Positions 8,643-17,800 of a stretch of DNA of 64,000 bases are shown piece by piece. Below the pieces are notes generated by a model. It was not told where the DNA came from. It saw only the letters and a list, made by a program, of their open reading frames with translations, and ran no database searches. The position numbers and the translations under genes are program-made. The DNA lies in the NCBI GenBank assembly GCA_045599585.1, contig JAZRWH010000069.1, positions 1-64,000 of the forward strand, written 5' to 3'. Source of the DNA: RGIG464 sp045599585 (lineage in GTDB: Bacteria; Myxococcota_A; Bradymonadia; UBA4248). How positions within the stretch are numbered: the first letter of the stretch is position 1; the number at the start of each line of letters is the position of its first letter.

Positions 8643-9341
8643 TTAGACAAACTGAACTAGAATACATTGCATCATCATATTGCACGCCGCATGAAGTAAA
8701 ATACAGCCCAAAATTCCCTCACTTTTAAGTCTTAAATAGCCAAACAACAGACCTGGAAAAAACGTGTTAAGACGCATAAAATCGCCGCTCAACGTATGCG
8801 CAGATGCAAACAAAAGACTTGTTAAGATAAGTACGACGAGATCTGTTTTTCGTTGCGTCCAATGGAATTGGCGACCCAACGCATCTCGCAGCGTCGTCAT
8901 CAAATAGCCTCGATAAAAAAACTCTTCTGGCATGGCCACGAGAAGGATCTGCGTCACAAGTAGTTCGGGAAGAGGTGCTTCGAGTTGAGAAAAGTGATCC
9001 CACGAAGGGGCAAAAGTCATTGTTCCCAGGCAAGATAACCAGATCCAAGCGCCAAACAAAACCCATGGGATGAGGATCGCTGCGATTGCAACACCCCAGG
9101 CTGCATCACGTCCGCTTAAAAAAATTTCAGTTCCCGCTATTTCGCTGCTTCGTTTGTTTATAAATTTCCTCCATACAAACGGCAAGATCATCAAGCTCAC
9201 CAGAACGCCTGCAAACGTCAGATTCGAGAAGGATGAGTTTACAGAAATGTTGTTCACGAATGTTGCGGCTAGCGAAATTGCGTAAAGGACAAAACACTCT
9301 GCAAAAAGACGCGTGGGGTTGATCTGCGCGTTGGAGTTCAT
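8643..9341 (-). CDS. CPBP-family intramembrane metalloprotease
   Basis: 232 residues with about six hydrophobic segments. The three CPBP (Abi/CAAX protease) motifs are complete: EExxxR at E139-E140-R144, FxxxH at F178-H182 and HxxxN at H217-N221. Family members cleave prenylated proteins or peptides in the membrane, and some give bacteriocin immunity; the substrate here is unknown. Its ATG overlaps the TGA of recO by four bases (ATGA), so the two are translationally coupled. Confidence 0.88.
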   Translation of the reverse strand: MNSNAQINPTRLFAECFVLYAISLAATFVNNISVNSSFSNLTFAGVLVSLMILPFVWRKFINKRSSEIAGTEIFLSGRDAAWGVAIAAILIPWVLFGAWIWLSCLGTMTFAPSWDHFSQLEAPLPELLVTQILLVAMPEEFFYRGYLMTTLRDALGRQFHWTQRKTDLVVLILTSLLFASAHTLSGDFMRLNTFFPGLLFGYLRLKSEGILGCILLHAACNMMMQCILVQFV

Positions 9342-10114
9342 TGTGCCGGCGCTCCCAAAAACTCGTGATCTTCAAACGCTGTTTCGCCTAAACACACATG
9401 TGCATTGAGCGTACGCCTCGTACTGCTGTCGCGAAGGCAGTGAGCCAAAAGGCGCGTTGTTTCGTGAAGTACAGTACGTCGCTTTTCGGCGTCGTTGACA
9501 CGTACTGCAGAGACGAGAATATCTTGCATGGGAACTTGAAGCAGGCGACGCAACGCAGAATACACACAGGCAGGAACGTTTTCTTCGCCGTGCGTGCATG
9601 TTTTGCATAAAAAACCTTGTTCTTGCTGAAAATACGAAGATTGGATCAGAGATTTTCCACAACCAGAACATAATTTAAGATTAGGAAGAATTTGTTGAAC
9701 GTACAATATTCTTGCCTCAACCCAAGCGAGTACCAAAACAGCTAAGTCGGGTGCGGCTTCCATGGCGGCGAAAGCCTGCAGGATTGTGCGGAAAATGTTG
9801 GGCATTGGTGAATCTTCGGCGTGTGCCGTGTCGACTGTTTCGAGAATTGCGCTTGCAGAGGCGTAACTGACGACATCGTTTACCAACGCTGTAAATACTT
9901 GTTCGCTGTAGGCGCTATTGAGCCATAGTTTGTCTGAATTGCCTTGCGTGACTTCGATTTCGTAAACCGAAAAGAGTTCGAGGCTGTTAGGAAATTTGCG
10001 GCTGTTTCGAAACCCTCGCGCATAGGCATGAATGACGTGATCGTTGTCCGTCAAAAAATCTACGATGGCATCCGACTCGCGGATGCGCGTCAATTTTAGA
10101 ATCAGAGCGTGCAT
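9338..10114 (-). CDS. recO: DNA repair protein RecO
   Basis: About 258 residues from the preferred start MHALILKLTR; the open frame runs 24 codons further upstream but the extra part is not RecO-like. The N-terminus matches the RecO OB-fold (ILKLTRIRESDAIVDFLT, YARGFRNSRK), and the zinc site CSGCG...CKTC lies in the second half. RecO loads RecA onto SSB-coated DNA in the RecFOR gap-repair pathway. No strong ribosome site is visible upstream. The stop overlaps the start of the CPBP protease gene. Confidence 0.88.
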   Translation of the reverse strand: MHALILKLTRIRESDAIVDFLTDNDHVIHAYARGFRNSRKFPNSLELFSVYEIEVTQGNSDKLWLNSAYSEQVFTALVNDVVSYASASAILETVDTAHAEDSPMPNIFRTILQAFAAMEAAPDLAVLVLAWVEARILYVQQILPNLKLCSGCGKSLIQSSYFQQEQGFLCKTCTHGEENVPACVYSALRRLLQVPMQDILVSAVRVNDAEKRRTVLHETTRLLAHCLRDSSTRRTLNAHVCLGETAFEDHEFLGAPAQ

Positions 10115-10199
10115 TTTTAATAAAAGAGGGTTGGGTGTTTCGAAGCAGAAAACAAAAAAGAAGGAAGGCCGATTGTTGTGCGTCATGGCAAAGGTCGGC

Positions 10200-10345
10200 G
10201 TGGATGATTGTAATTCTTTTCACACGAAACACAATGCAAGGCAAGCCGCATCGGGCACCTATTCGCTGGGCTCCCCGTTGCATGCCTTAGGCTTTGTTAC
10301 GCGTGCGTTAGGAGGTCTGGAGGATGACTGCCGAATTCCTGTTTT
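10200..10345. ncRNA. Candidate structured RNA (long imperfect hairpin)
   Basis: Between recO and the next lipoprotein a long interrupted stem can be drawn: CACACGAAACACAATG..AAGGCA..GCATCGGG against CCCCGTTGC..TGCCTT..TTTGTTACGCGTG on the plus strand, with internal loops. The overall form resembles 6S-type RNAs, but no diagnostic sequence was recognised and either strand could be transcribed. It could also be upstream control DNA. Confidence 0.3.
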
Positions 10346-10411
10346 CTCATATATCATTTGCATTGTAGGACATGGGGTGTAAGAAACTGCGCGTACATGA
10401 GTGAAACTTCG

Positions 10412-10425
10412 TGGGACAGCAGTGA
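10412..10425. repeat. Solo MITE terminal repeat
   Basis: GTGGGACAGCAGTG is identical to the terminal sequence of the elements at 51447-51555 and 60101-60243. No partner end or core is found nearby, so this is probably a remnant, 23 bases before the lipoprotein start. Confidence 0.5.
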
Positions 10426-10448
10426 AGCTTAATCAATTAGGAAAAAGA

Positions 10449-12044
10449 ATGATCACGAAATTGTTGAGTTCAGCGAATGTGTCGTGTCTGTCGGTGTGCG
10501 TCGTACTGAGTAGCCTCATGGGATGTGGGTCAGCCGAAAGAACGTCATCTTTGAAATCTGCTCAATCCGACTTGTTTGCCTCACGTGATCTTGTGGTGAA
10601 CAAGGCGAAGTTGGGACAGCATTGTCGAACGCATGAAGCGTGTGAGGCAGGCCAGGCTTGTATTCAGCAAAAGTGCACGCTCATGGATCACGTGACATGT
10701 ACGACGGATCTTAATTGTCCAGAATATGAAAAGTGTTTTCAAGGCGTGTGCGCGATGTGTGCCTCGGATGTAGACTGCCGTAAAGGATTTGCCTGTAATT
10801 ACGCTGGTTTGTGTTTACCCAAAGATCGTACGTTGATTCAATGTACACAGTCTTCAGAGTGCTCGGCAGGGGAAGTTTGTTTTATGGGCGATTGTACGCC
10901 GTTTGGAAGCGATGTGATGGAATGCCAAACGAAACTTCATCCACTTGCAGATGCTTCGTGTGCCAAAGAAAATCACGTTCTTTCTGGTTTGTGTCTCGAT
11001 CTTAAAAAATGCGATTCGGATGAGCAATGTCATTCAGGTTATCGATGTTACATGAAGAATTGCGAGCGTATTTATTGCCATGACAATGCGGATTGCGGCA
11101 GCAGCGAAATATGTGTGGATGGGGCTTGCTATGAAAGGTGTGTCCACAATTTGGATTGTTTTGGTGGTCGATGTGTGGATGGAATTTGCGAATTAACGGG
11201 TGAGTGCCACAGCGATAACGATTGTTCAGAGGGACACTATTGCTATGTTAAAGAAGAAATTGACTATCCGTACGACGAGCGTGATCGAGATTCCAACAAA
11301 ACGGGCATGCAGATTACCCCGAGTCGCGTTTACTATTCGAAAGAAAACCAATCGAAGTGTGTAGCTTGTCTGAATGACAGTCATTGTACGGGCAATGATC
11401 ACTGCATTCAGCATGAATGCAAACCGTACGCGTGTTCGAAGAATGTCGATTGCGGTGAAGGTCGATTTTGCACCTCGGCGCATGTTTGCGAAACACTCGC
11501 TAAACCATGTCCTTCTTCTGAAGCTGAAGGCGATTTAGGCGCTGAAGGCGTTTGTGGGAAACAAGAATCGTGTGAACAGGGGTATTGTTTACAGCGTATA
11601 GGGAGACTGCCCACGTGTGCCGAAGACCGTGACTGTCGATCTGTTGGTCATGGCGTTTGTAATCCTGTAAAAATGAATGTCGGCGGGATAGGCTTTAAAA
11701 CAACTTATCAAAACTACTGCGCTGTTGGATGTATGGTCGATGCGGATTGTCCGCACGGATTGTATGGTATTCGTAATATTTGTCGCAACGGTGTTTGTAC
11801 ATCGGGGATGACACACCATTATTGTGCCATCGATGCCGATTGTTCTCGTGGTATGAAGTGTAATACGTTGTATGGGGAATGCGTTGGGGACGAGGAAATA
11901 GAAAAGACTCGTCGTGAAAGTGGTTTTGGAACTTCGATTGGAGGAAGTACCGTTTCATGCTGGAATGACGCTGACTGTCATGGAAAACGCTGTTTGGCGT
12001 CGGGTGTGTGTGGTTGCATAGATGAATTGCCTTGCAAGGAATGA
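10449..12044 (+). CDS. Cysteine-rich repeat lipoprotein
   Basis: 531 residues from ATG 10449, chosen because AGGAAAAAG precedes it and a lipoprotein signal then starts at once (lipobox LMGC, Cys26). The mature part is a string of short disulfide-rich units of the form C..D.DC..G..C....C, at least ten of them, as in many myxobacterial surface proteins. The units resemble small extracellular EGF/Dickkopf-like knots, pointing to binding or structure and not catalysis. Ligand unknown. It is monocistronic, followed by a terminator and a REP-like element. The VKOR-DsbA enzyme just downstream could help fold such disulfide-rich proteins. Confidence 0.75.
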   Translation: MITKLLSSANVSCLSVCVVLSSLMGCGSAERTSSLKSAQSDLFASRDLVVNKAKLGQHCRTHEACEAGQACIQQKCTLMDHVTCTTDLNCPEYEKCFQGVCAMCASDVDCRKGFACNYAGLCLPKDRTLIQCTQSSECSAGEVCFMGDCTPFGSDVMECQTKLHPLADASCAKENHVLSGLCLDLKKCDSDEQCHSGYRCYMKNCERIYCHDNADCGSSEICVDGACYERCVHNLDCFGGRCVDGICELTGECHSDNDCSEGHYCYVKEEIDYPYDERDRDSNKTGMQITPSRVYYSKENQSKCVACLNDSHCTGNDHCIQHECKPYACSKNVDCGEGRFCTSAHVCETLAKPCPSSEAEGDLGAEGVCGKQESCEQGYCLQRIGRLPTCAEDRDCRSVGHGVCNPVKMNVGGIGFKTTYQNYCAVGCMVDADCPHGLYGIRNICRNGVCTSGMTHHYCAIDADCSRGMKCNTLYGECVGDEEIEKTRRESGFGTSIGGSTVSCWNDADCHGKRCLASGVCGCIDELPCKE

Positions 12045-12094
12045 GTTCGGAAGCGTCTTTTGCGTTGGGCGTGTTGTATCGATTCAAAAACGAA

Positions 12095-12120
12095 AAAAGC
12101 CGCGTAAAGCGGCTATTTTT
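12095..12120 (+). terminator. Rho-independent terminator
   Basis: AGCCGC (12098-12103) and GCGGCT (12109-12114) form the stem, followed by ATTTTT, after the cysteine-rich lipoprotein gene. Confidence 0.75.
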
Positions 12121-12140
12121 GTTGAATGAAGTTGGATTGG

Positions 12141-12196
12141 GAGGGGGTAGCGGCGTATCTGCGAGCAGATAGCCGCTCAGGGGGAGACTTCCCCCT
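12141..12196 (+). repeat. REP-like double-hairpin element, compact copy
   Basis: 56 bp: GAGGGGGTAGCGGCGTAT, inner palindrome CTGC-GA-GCAG, ATAGCCGCTC, then the second hairpin GGGGGAGACTTCCCCC. It sits between convergent genes, just past the stop of the VKOR-DsbA gene, and could act as a terminator. Confidence 0.8.
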
Positions 12197-12204
12197 CATA
12201 AAAA

Positions 12205-13554
12205 TTAAGCGGACTTGGAAGAATCGTCGGTTTTAGAAGCTTCTGCGTCGGCATTTTCGTCGACATTTTCGACAGCGTTAGAAGAATCGTCGGAAGAAGC
12301 GACGAGCGTCTTTTTGTTGGCAGAAGACTTAAATTGGAGGGCGAGACCGATGAGGAGGATGAGGGCAGAGAGGGACATGCAGCCAGTGAAGAGCACAGGT
12401 TTTGTTTCGAAAACGCTGGGTTCTTTAACATCGACGGTTTTTTTCTGGAGGATCGGATTGAGTTCGATGGCTTGTTTGTAGACGTTTTGTGGATTGTAAC
12501 CGATGATGGATTGAGCATCGATCCAGACGGTGGGTGCGCCTTTGAAGTTGCATTGTTCGATGGCAGCCTGATCAGCAGCGATCGCTTTTTGTGTTTCTTC
12601 GGACTGAATGCACTGAATGAAGTCTTCTTGAGGGAGTTCGCAGCTTTGGGCGTGTTTGAGGAGTGTTTGTGCGTCCTTGGGTGGTTCGTCGAACATGCAA
12701 TCGGCGAATTGGTCGGCCTTACCTTGTTTTTGAGCGCAGTGGTAAGCAGCACAAGCGTCTTGACTCATGTGAATGGGGAGCGTTGTGCGATGGAAGTTAA
12801 TTTTGTCGCCGTACTGAGCGAGGAGGGCGTTGAGTTCAGGATGAAGTCTTTTACAGTGGGGGCATCCAAAGCTTGAGATTTCGTAGACGTTGATTTTGCC
12901 TTTGACGTATTTGGAGCGAATGAACTCAGGAACTTTTTCTTCGATACGTTGTTGATAGGTGGCGAGGTCGTCCGTAGCGACGCTGGTATCAATGACGGGC
13001 GGATGATAGGTCCCCCAAGAGAGCGGTCCGGAGACGATGCCGAGGTAGAGGGCGATCCAGATGACGGGATGGATGAAGGTTGGACGGTTGGATTGTTCAG
13101 ACTTGTCACCGATCATCAACAACGCTGCGGGGATGGTCATGAGGATGGCGGAGGTATCGATGCCCATACAGAGCCAACAGAAAGCGTTGATTTCGATGGC
13201 CTGAACGATGATGAAGAGCATAGCGCCGATAGCGCAGCAGATGATTGCGAGAGGGTTCCAGAAAGAGCGAACGGATTTACCGAAGATTTTCCAAGAAGTT
13301 TTGGCGAAGAAGAAGCTCGTCAGGAAGAAGAAGCTATACGCAGCGAGGCCAAGGGTAGGTAGGAAAATGCCATATTTTTGGCCGAAAGCAGATTTAGCGA
13401 CGACTTCGCAGGAAGCGCCAGCATGGCAAAAAGTGTTAGCGGTCATGTAGTAATCGACGGCCAACATAGATGCGAAGATAAGCGCGCTCAGGCTCAGCAC
13501 ACGAATGGCGACGTAGAGCCACTCTCTGGGTATCGATTTTAAGTTCATATTCAT
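12205..13554 (-). CDS. VKOR-DsbA fusion, disulfide-bond-forming membrane enzyme
   Basis: 449 residues. Residues ~12-150 are a vitamin K epoxide reductase domain: four or five membrane helices, a loop cysteine pair C43/C49 and the active CWLC (C126, C129). A periplasmic thioredoxin/DsbA-like domain follows with active site CPHC at 231-234. A further membrane helix lies near residues 395-415, then a polar Ser/Asp-rich tail. In such fusions the thioredoxin part oxidises secreted proteins and is recycled by VKOR, which passes electrons to quinone, replacing DsbB. The many cysteine-rich lipoproteins in this window are natural clients (inference). No strong ribosome site; the ATG two codons in is an alternative start. 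Confidence 0.87.
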   Translation of the reverse strand: MNMNLKSIPREWLYVAIRVLSLSALIFASMLAVDYYMTANTFCHAGASCEVVAKSAFGQKYGIFLPTLGLAAYSFFFLTSFFFAKTSWKIFGKSVRSFWNPLAIICCAIGAMLFIIVQAIEINAFCWLCMGIDTSAILMTIPAALLMIGDKSEQSNRPTFIHPVIWIALYLGIVSGPLSWGTYHPPVIDTSVATDDLATYQQRIEEKVPEFIRSKYVKGKINVYEISSFGCPHCKRLHPELNALLAQYGDKINFHRTTLPIHMSQDACAAYHCAQKQGKADQFADCMFDEPPKDAQTLLKHAQSCELPQEDFIQCIQSEETQKAIAADQAAIEQCNFKGAPTVWIDAQSIIGYNPQNVYKQAIELNPILQKKTVDVKEPSVFETKPVLFTGCMSLSALILLIGLALQFKSSANKKTLVASSDDSSNAVENVDENADAEASKTDDSSKSA

Positions 13555-13889
13555 TAACTTTTAGGTGGTCTGATGAGGGATTGGCAGCGACACGGTATGT
13601 GAAAAACGCGAAGTCAGACTGCAAGCGTACGCAAAAATGCTTGCGGCAATGCAAACATTCCCAAAATATATCTATTTAGCAAATTGTCAGAATTTGTAAA
13701 CTGAATGGAGTATGACCTACATTCTCCTACATTTTCTTCAAAGAATAACTAAGATGTTTGAAGGCGTGACACAAAAGGCGTAAAAAGCCGCACAATTTTG
13801 GTCCGCTCAGTAGGGGGCGATTTTGCCTTAGCGAACCGTATGCTAACTTTTTTCAGGTGAATATTGTAACCTCTTTTAAGGTGAATATT
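13555..13889. other. Intergenic region between divergent genes
   Basis: About 335 bp between the divergent VKOR-DsbA and serine dehydratase genes. It must hold both promoters, but no confident -35/-10 pair was picked. Near the dehydratase start the 12-mer GGTGAATATTGT occurs twice 24 bases apart (13856 and 13880), giving several in-frame GTG codons. Confidence 0.5.
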
Positions 13890-16244
13890 GTGACCCAACT
13901 TCGTGAATCCGTTGAGGCGTACCGTCTTAATGCGGATCGGCGCCGCGTCATGCAGAATCTATCGCCATTGTTCAGGAATGATTCCGAGCGCATTCGCTTT
14001 GCCGATTTTATCGATAAAATGCCGTGGAACTATGCGCGTGAAGTTCCACATGAGATCATTGCAGCGCACTGGAAAGTGCTTCGAAACATCGAGAGCGTAG
14101 AACTTGAGCCAGATGAGACCTTTTCGTTTCATCACAATGAGGCGGACTCTTGGATAGGTGTTTCGGATCTTTCGCGCATTCCCACAGAGCTTCGCAAACT
14201 ATCTGGACTTGAATTTTCTCCGCTTCAGCGGACATTTTCGCATTTGGATGGCAAACTGGCGATAGCGATTGTGTATCACAAAACGGAGACATCCGTACGA
14301 GGATATCCGCTCGAACCACCTTCGTGGATTGGTCATTTTAAGCGTACGCAGGTCAACAGTCGCAAACAGTCATCGAGTATTTCATTTGATACTGTTGTAT
14401 TGGAGAACTCCACTGTTTTTCGTATTGAGGTGAACAACTCGCCGCAGTCCATTGTGTTGCGAAAGCTTTGCGAGATTTTTCAGCGACATCAGATTGTGCC
14501 GTCAACGATCGATTTATGGTCTGTGTGCAATGGGTTTACGGGTTCGCGCAAGATAAAGGAGCGTCACAGTCTTGAAATTGAGGTACGCGATGCTGTAGAG
14601 GATGAGCTTATTGCATCTATTAAAAGTGATGTTCATCGTTATCTCGTTGCGCAGCTCAAAGTTCACTCGTTGTTTGACATTATCGGGCCGGCGATGATTG
14701 GGCCGAGTAGTTCGCATACTGCTGGTGCATGTCGCATCGGCTGTCTTGCGCGTAATATTTTTTTAGGGCTTCAGGAAGCGGGACATTTCGACACGATCAA
14801 AAGTTTTGAGATTCGGTTGTTTGGTTCATTCCGCGATACGGGCCCAGGTCACGGCACGCACATTGCGTTGGGCGCAGGTTTAAAAGGCCTTCCGCCTGAT
14901 TCGCCTGATCTTAAAAAAGAAGGTGAGCTCGCTTGTCTTGTACAGGGGGGCATACCGTGGCCAGGCTGTAAAAAGCCGATTGCTTTTGCGGGCTTCAGCG
15001 CGTCAACGCACGAAGAAGACAAAAAGTACATCAAACAGGTTGGTGACTGCATCAACATAGCTGAAGTCATTGCGTTAACGGACAAAGGTACGTTTGTCGT
15101 TGCAGGATTTTCGACGGGCGGCGGTATTATTGAAGTTCGTTTTATCAATTCGACGCGTCTGACGCCGACGATTACAGGTAAACGCGATCTTTACATCACG
15201 CATGCTTCGCTAGGCAGTACACTTTCGCTTTCACGGACGCCTGCCAAGAGTGAGAAGAGCGGTAAAATTGCCAAGATCTATACGCAGCTAGCACCGGTAG
15301 ACGATCTTCCTCCAACGTTTAATACGTTTGACGAAGCGCTTGAATTGGCAAAAGAGTCTAAAAAGACGCTTCTTCAGCTAGCCCTAGAAGTTGAAGCTCG
15401 ACTTCAGGGAACGGATGAAGCGACGATTTTCGCGTCGATGGAAAGTTTGTGGGAGATCATGAAGGAGTCCGTGTACGAAGGGTTGAACTATTCGGCACGT
15501 ACGCCGATGGGGCTTTCGGGCGGTGACAGTCAAAAGCTTTTGGACTACCTCAAAGCGCGAGATTTTATGACGATTCATCCGTTGGCGAGCGTGTATGCGA
15601 TGGCGAGTGCCGAAACGAACGCGCACATGGGAAGAATCGTGGCATGCCCGACGGCAGGCGCGTGCGGCATCATTCCAGGGGTTATGCTCGCTTGGTACAA
15701 CACGCACGTAGAAAGGGGTTTCGATCCTAAAAAGCTTCATCGCAAAGTCGTCGAAGCGCTTTTAGTTGCGGCGTTTATCGGCATGATTTTTTATGATGAT
15801 ATACCGACGGCGGGGGCAACGCTCGGCTGTCAGGCGGAGATTGGAATCGGCGCAGCGATGGCGGGTGCAGCGATGGCGCATGTCAACGACGGTTCGCCGG
15901 AAGCTGTAGTTCATGCAGCCATTTTGACGATCAAGAACTGCATGGGGCTTACGTGTGATCCAGTGGCAGGACTTGTTGAAGTGCCGTGTATTAAGCGCAA
16001 TGCCATGTTTTCTAACTTTGCGATTACGGCGTCAGATATGGCATTAGCGGGCATTCGATCTCAGATTCCGCCAGATCAGGTTGTCATGGCCGTCAAAGAG
16101 GTTGGCGAACACATGTCGTCCAACTACAAAGAAACGGCTCGAGGTGGACTTGCAACGACGTTGAATGGCAAGGATGTAGCACGACGTTTTGATGATATGT
16201 GTCGCGGTCTTTTTAGCTGCAGCACGTGTCATGCATGTCACTAA
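13890..16244 (+). CDS. sdaA: L-serine dehydratase, single chain with N-terminal extension
   Basis: About 784 residues from GTG 13890, preferred because AAGG lies 8 bases upstream; in-frame GTGs at 13857 and 13881 are alternatives. The last ~520 residues are an iron-sulfur L-serine ammonia-lyase (L-serine to pyruvate plus ammonia): beta domain with SSSHTAG near residue 275, alpha domain with ACPTAGACGIIPG and CDPVAGLVEVPC, supplying the three cysteines expected to hold the [4Fe-4S] cluster. The first ~265 residues are extra; part (near IVLRKLCEIFQRHQI) looks loosely ACT-like, which would suggest amino-acid control, but this is weak. A normal one-chain enzyme is about 455 residues. Confidence 0.88.
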   Translation: MTQLRESVEAYRLNADRRRVMQNLSPLFRNDSERIRFADFIDKMPWNYAREVPHEIIAAHWKVLRNIESVELEPDETFSFHHNEADSWIGVSDLSRIPTELRKLSGLEFSPLQRTFSHLDGKLAIAIVYHKTETSVRGYPLEPPSWIGHFKRTQVNSRKQSSSISFDTVVLENSTVFRIEVNNSPQSIVLRKLCEIFQRHQIVPSTIDLWSVCNGFTGSRKIKERHSLEIEVRDAVEDELIASIKSDVHRYLVAQLKVHSLFDIIGPAMIGPSSSHTAGACRIGCLARNIFLGLQEAGHFDTIKSFEIRLFGSFRDTGPGHGTHIALGAGLKGLPPDSPDLKKEGELACLVQGGIPWPGCKKPIAFAGFSASTHEEDKKYIKQVGDCINIAEVIALTDKGTFVVAGFSTGGGIIEVRFINSTRLTPTITGKRDLYITHASLGSTLSLSRTPAKSEKSGKIAKIYTQLAPVDDLPPTFNTFDEALELAKESKKTLLQLALEVEARLQGTDEATIFASMESLWEIMKESVYEGLNYSARTPMGLSGGDSQKLLDYLKARDFMTIHPLASVYAMASAETNAHMGRIVACPTAGACGIIPGVMLAWYNTHVERGFDPKKLHRKVVEALLVAAFIGMIFYDDIPTAGATLGCQAEIGIGAAMAGAAMAHVNDGSPEAVVHAAILTIKNCMGLTCDPVAGLVEVPCIKRNAMFSNFAITASDMALAGIRSQIPPDQVVMAVKEVGEHMSSNYKETARGGLATTLNGKDVARRFDDMCRGLFSCSTCHACH

Positions 16245-16272
16245 AGTTAGTGATTCGCTTATTAAGCTTATA

Positions 16273-16296
16273 AGCCGCCTTCGGGCGGCTTTTTTT
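16273..16296 (+). terminator. Strong rho-independent terminator
   Basis: AGCCGCC (16273-16279), loop TTCG, GGCGGCT (16284-16290), then six T residues. It ends the serine dehydratase transcript. Confidence 0.9.
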
Positions 16297-16580
16297 ATGC
16301 ATCGTCACGATTTGCGGCGGTCTTCTGTTGTTTCGATGATTAAGAATTTGAATGTGTACAGGTGGGGGGAGTTTCTCTTGTGCGGATGTAGGGTGGAGGT
16401 TGGATTATTAAGTTTTATTGGATGTATGGGAAGGGGGCGTTTGTGCGAATGTGTTGTTCTTGGGAGGCATTTGAATTGTTTGTTGGAGACAAGACTGAAA
16501 ACGAGCTCTTGACTTGATTTTGGATACTGAATTACGCAAAAGGTATATCGCGTGTTTTCGTGCGTTTAAGGGAGCGATCT
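16297..16580 (+). other. Intergenic region without recognised gene
   Basis: About 280 bp, G/T-rich on the plus strand. An open frame overlaps it but has no ribosome site or family resemblance. It presumably holds the promoter of the following lipoprotein gene. Confidence 0.4.
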
Positions 16581-17570
16581 ATGAAAAAATATACATTCAT
16601 TATAATGGCAGCCTTTTTATTGTTTGCTTGCGATGATGAGTCGACCTCAAAAGACTCGGTATGTGAGGGGAGTTCGTGTTCTTCGCAGGGAACTGGCAAC
16701 GGTAACAGCAGTCAACCGGGGGACAACACTTCGGTTGATCCAAATCCGGGCAACGGTCAGACGACCGAACCGGGTTCAGGCAATCAAGTTGATCCTGGGA
16801 GTGGAAGCGAGTTGAGCGGAGGGACGACGGGGCCCTGTGGGGCACATGCGTCTTGTGCGGCTGGATATTTGTGCTACGACAATTTGTGCAAAGACGCGCA
16901 TGGTGTGCTTCAAGGTATGGCATGCGGTAACACAGTGTGCAAGTCGACAGAAGTGTGCATCAACAGGGCTTGCAAGGATCGCACGAACGATATGAGTTAT
17001 GCGGTGGATGGGATGTGTGATCCGAATACGTTTGTCGAGCGTTGTGTGGGCAATAAAGTGGTTTACTGCGCAACGGACAGTGATGAAAATGGCGAAGCCG
17101 TTACGTTGATTCGCGAATCGGACTGTTCAGAAACGCCGGGTTACACGTGTCACGTAAAAGCCGAAGGTAATTTTGCGTTTTGTGCACGAAAAGAGTCGGC
17201 TTGTTCACCAGAAAAAGCGGGAAGGATGACGTATTGTAGTGTCGAACAGTCTCCGGATGGAGGCGTGATCGCAGGTGCTGCGAGTTATTTGACATACTAC
17301 GATTGTGTGCCTGATACGAAGGGTGCGTACGTTGCATTTATAGATGAGAATCTGGCGACAGAGGATTGTCCTGGCGTATGTTTGAATGAGTATGTTTGCG
17401 AGAGTGTGACGCAGAACACGGGTTGCAAGAAGAGCACGTGTAGCGGTAACATTGTGAATTATTGCTATGAAAACGGTGACAGTTACAGTTTGAACTGCGA
17501 GTATCACGGAACGACGTGTATTGAAACGTCTGAGAGTGCGGATTGTGATTGGGATAATGCCTCGTATTAA
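16581..17570 (+). CDS. Cysteine-rich lipoprotein with Gly/Pro/Asn linker
   Basis: 329 residues from ATG 16581, with GGGAG six bases upstream. Lipobox LFAC makes Cys17 the lipid anchor. Residues ~20-85 are a flexible linker with repeated PG, GNG and QTTEPG-type turns, followed by a cysteine-rich domain (CGAHASCAAGYLCYDNLC) and a larger region with regularly spaced cysteines. The form is a tethered surface protein carrying disulfide-bonded modules. No enzyme motif is seen. Similar in style to the lipoprotein at 10449 but not an evident duplicate. Confidence 0.7.
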   Translation: MKKYTFIIMAAFLLFACDDESTSKDSVCEGSSCSSQGTGNGNSSQPGDNTSVDPNPGNGQTTEPGSGNQVDPGSGSELSGGTTGPCGAHASCAAGYLCYDNLCKDAHGVLQGMACGNTVCKSTEVCINRACKDRTNDMSYAVDGMCDPNTFVERCVGNKVVYCATDSDENGEAVTLIRESDCSETPGYTCHVKAEGNFAFCARKESACSPEKAGRMTYCSVEQSPDGGVIAGAASYLTYYDCVPDTKGAYVAFIDENLATEDCPGVCLNEYVCESVTQNTGCKKSTCSGNIVNYCYENGDSYSLNCEYHGTTCIETSESADCDWDNASY

Positions 17571-17623
17571 GGACTGATGTAAACGTCGTAAAGACCAAGT
17601 GTTGTTGATAAGTTTGTGCAGGG

Positions 17624-17680
17624 AGAGGGGGTAGCGGCGTATTTGCGAAGCGAATAGCCGCTCAGGGGGAGGCTTCCCCC
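17624..17680 (+). repeat. REP-like double-hairpin element, compact copy
   Basis: AGAGGGGGTAGCGGCGTAT, inner arms TTGCG/CGAA, ATAGCCGCTC and second hairpin GGGGGAGGCTTCCCCC, between two plus-strand lipoprotein genes. Confidence 0.8.
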
Positions 17681-17800
17681 ATCCAAGAATAAAAAGTGGG
17701 TTGAAGTGCAGAGAATATGGTAGAAGTTTGTGACGAGCGACGAGCGATTGTCGCAGAGCAACTGAGATCCAGAGCAACGAAGCGCGTCGAGGGAAAGCGA

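Noticed and set aside
10200..10345. Firm naming of the hairpin as 6S RNA or SRP RNA
   Set aside because: The SRP core sequence is absent and 6S cannot be told by eye; left as a candidate only.
10044..10382. 112-codon plus-strand frame over recO start and the hairpin region
   Set aside because: Overlaps recO on the opposite strand and a structured intergenic region; no ribosome site or motif.
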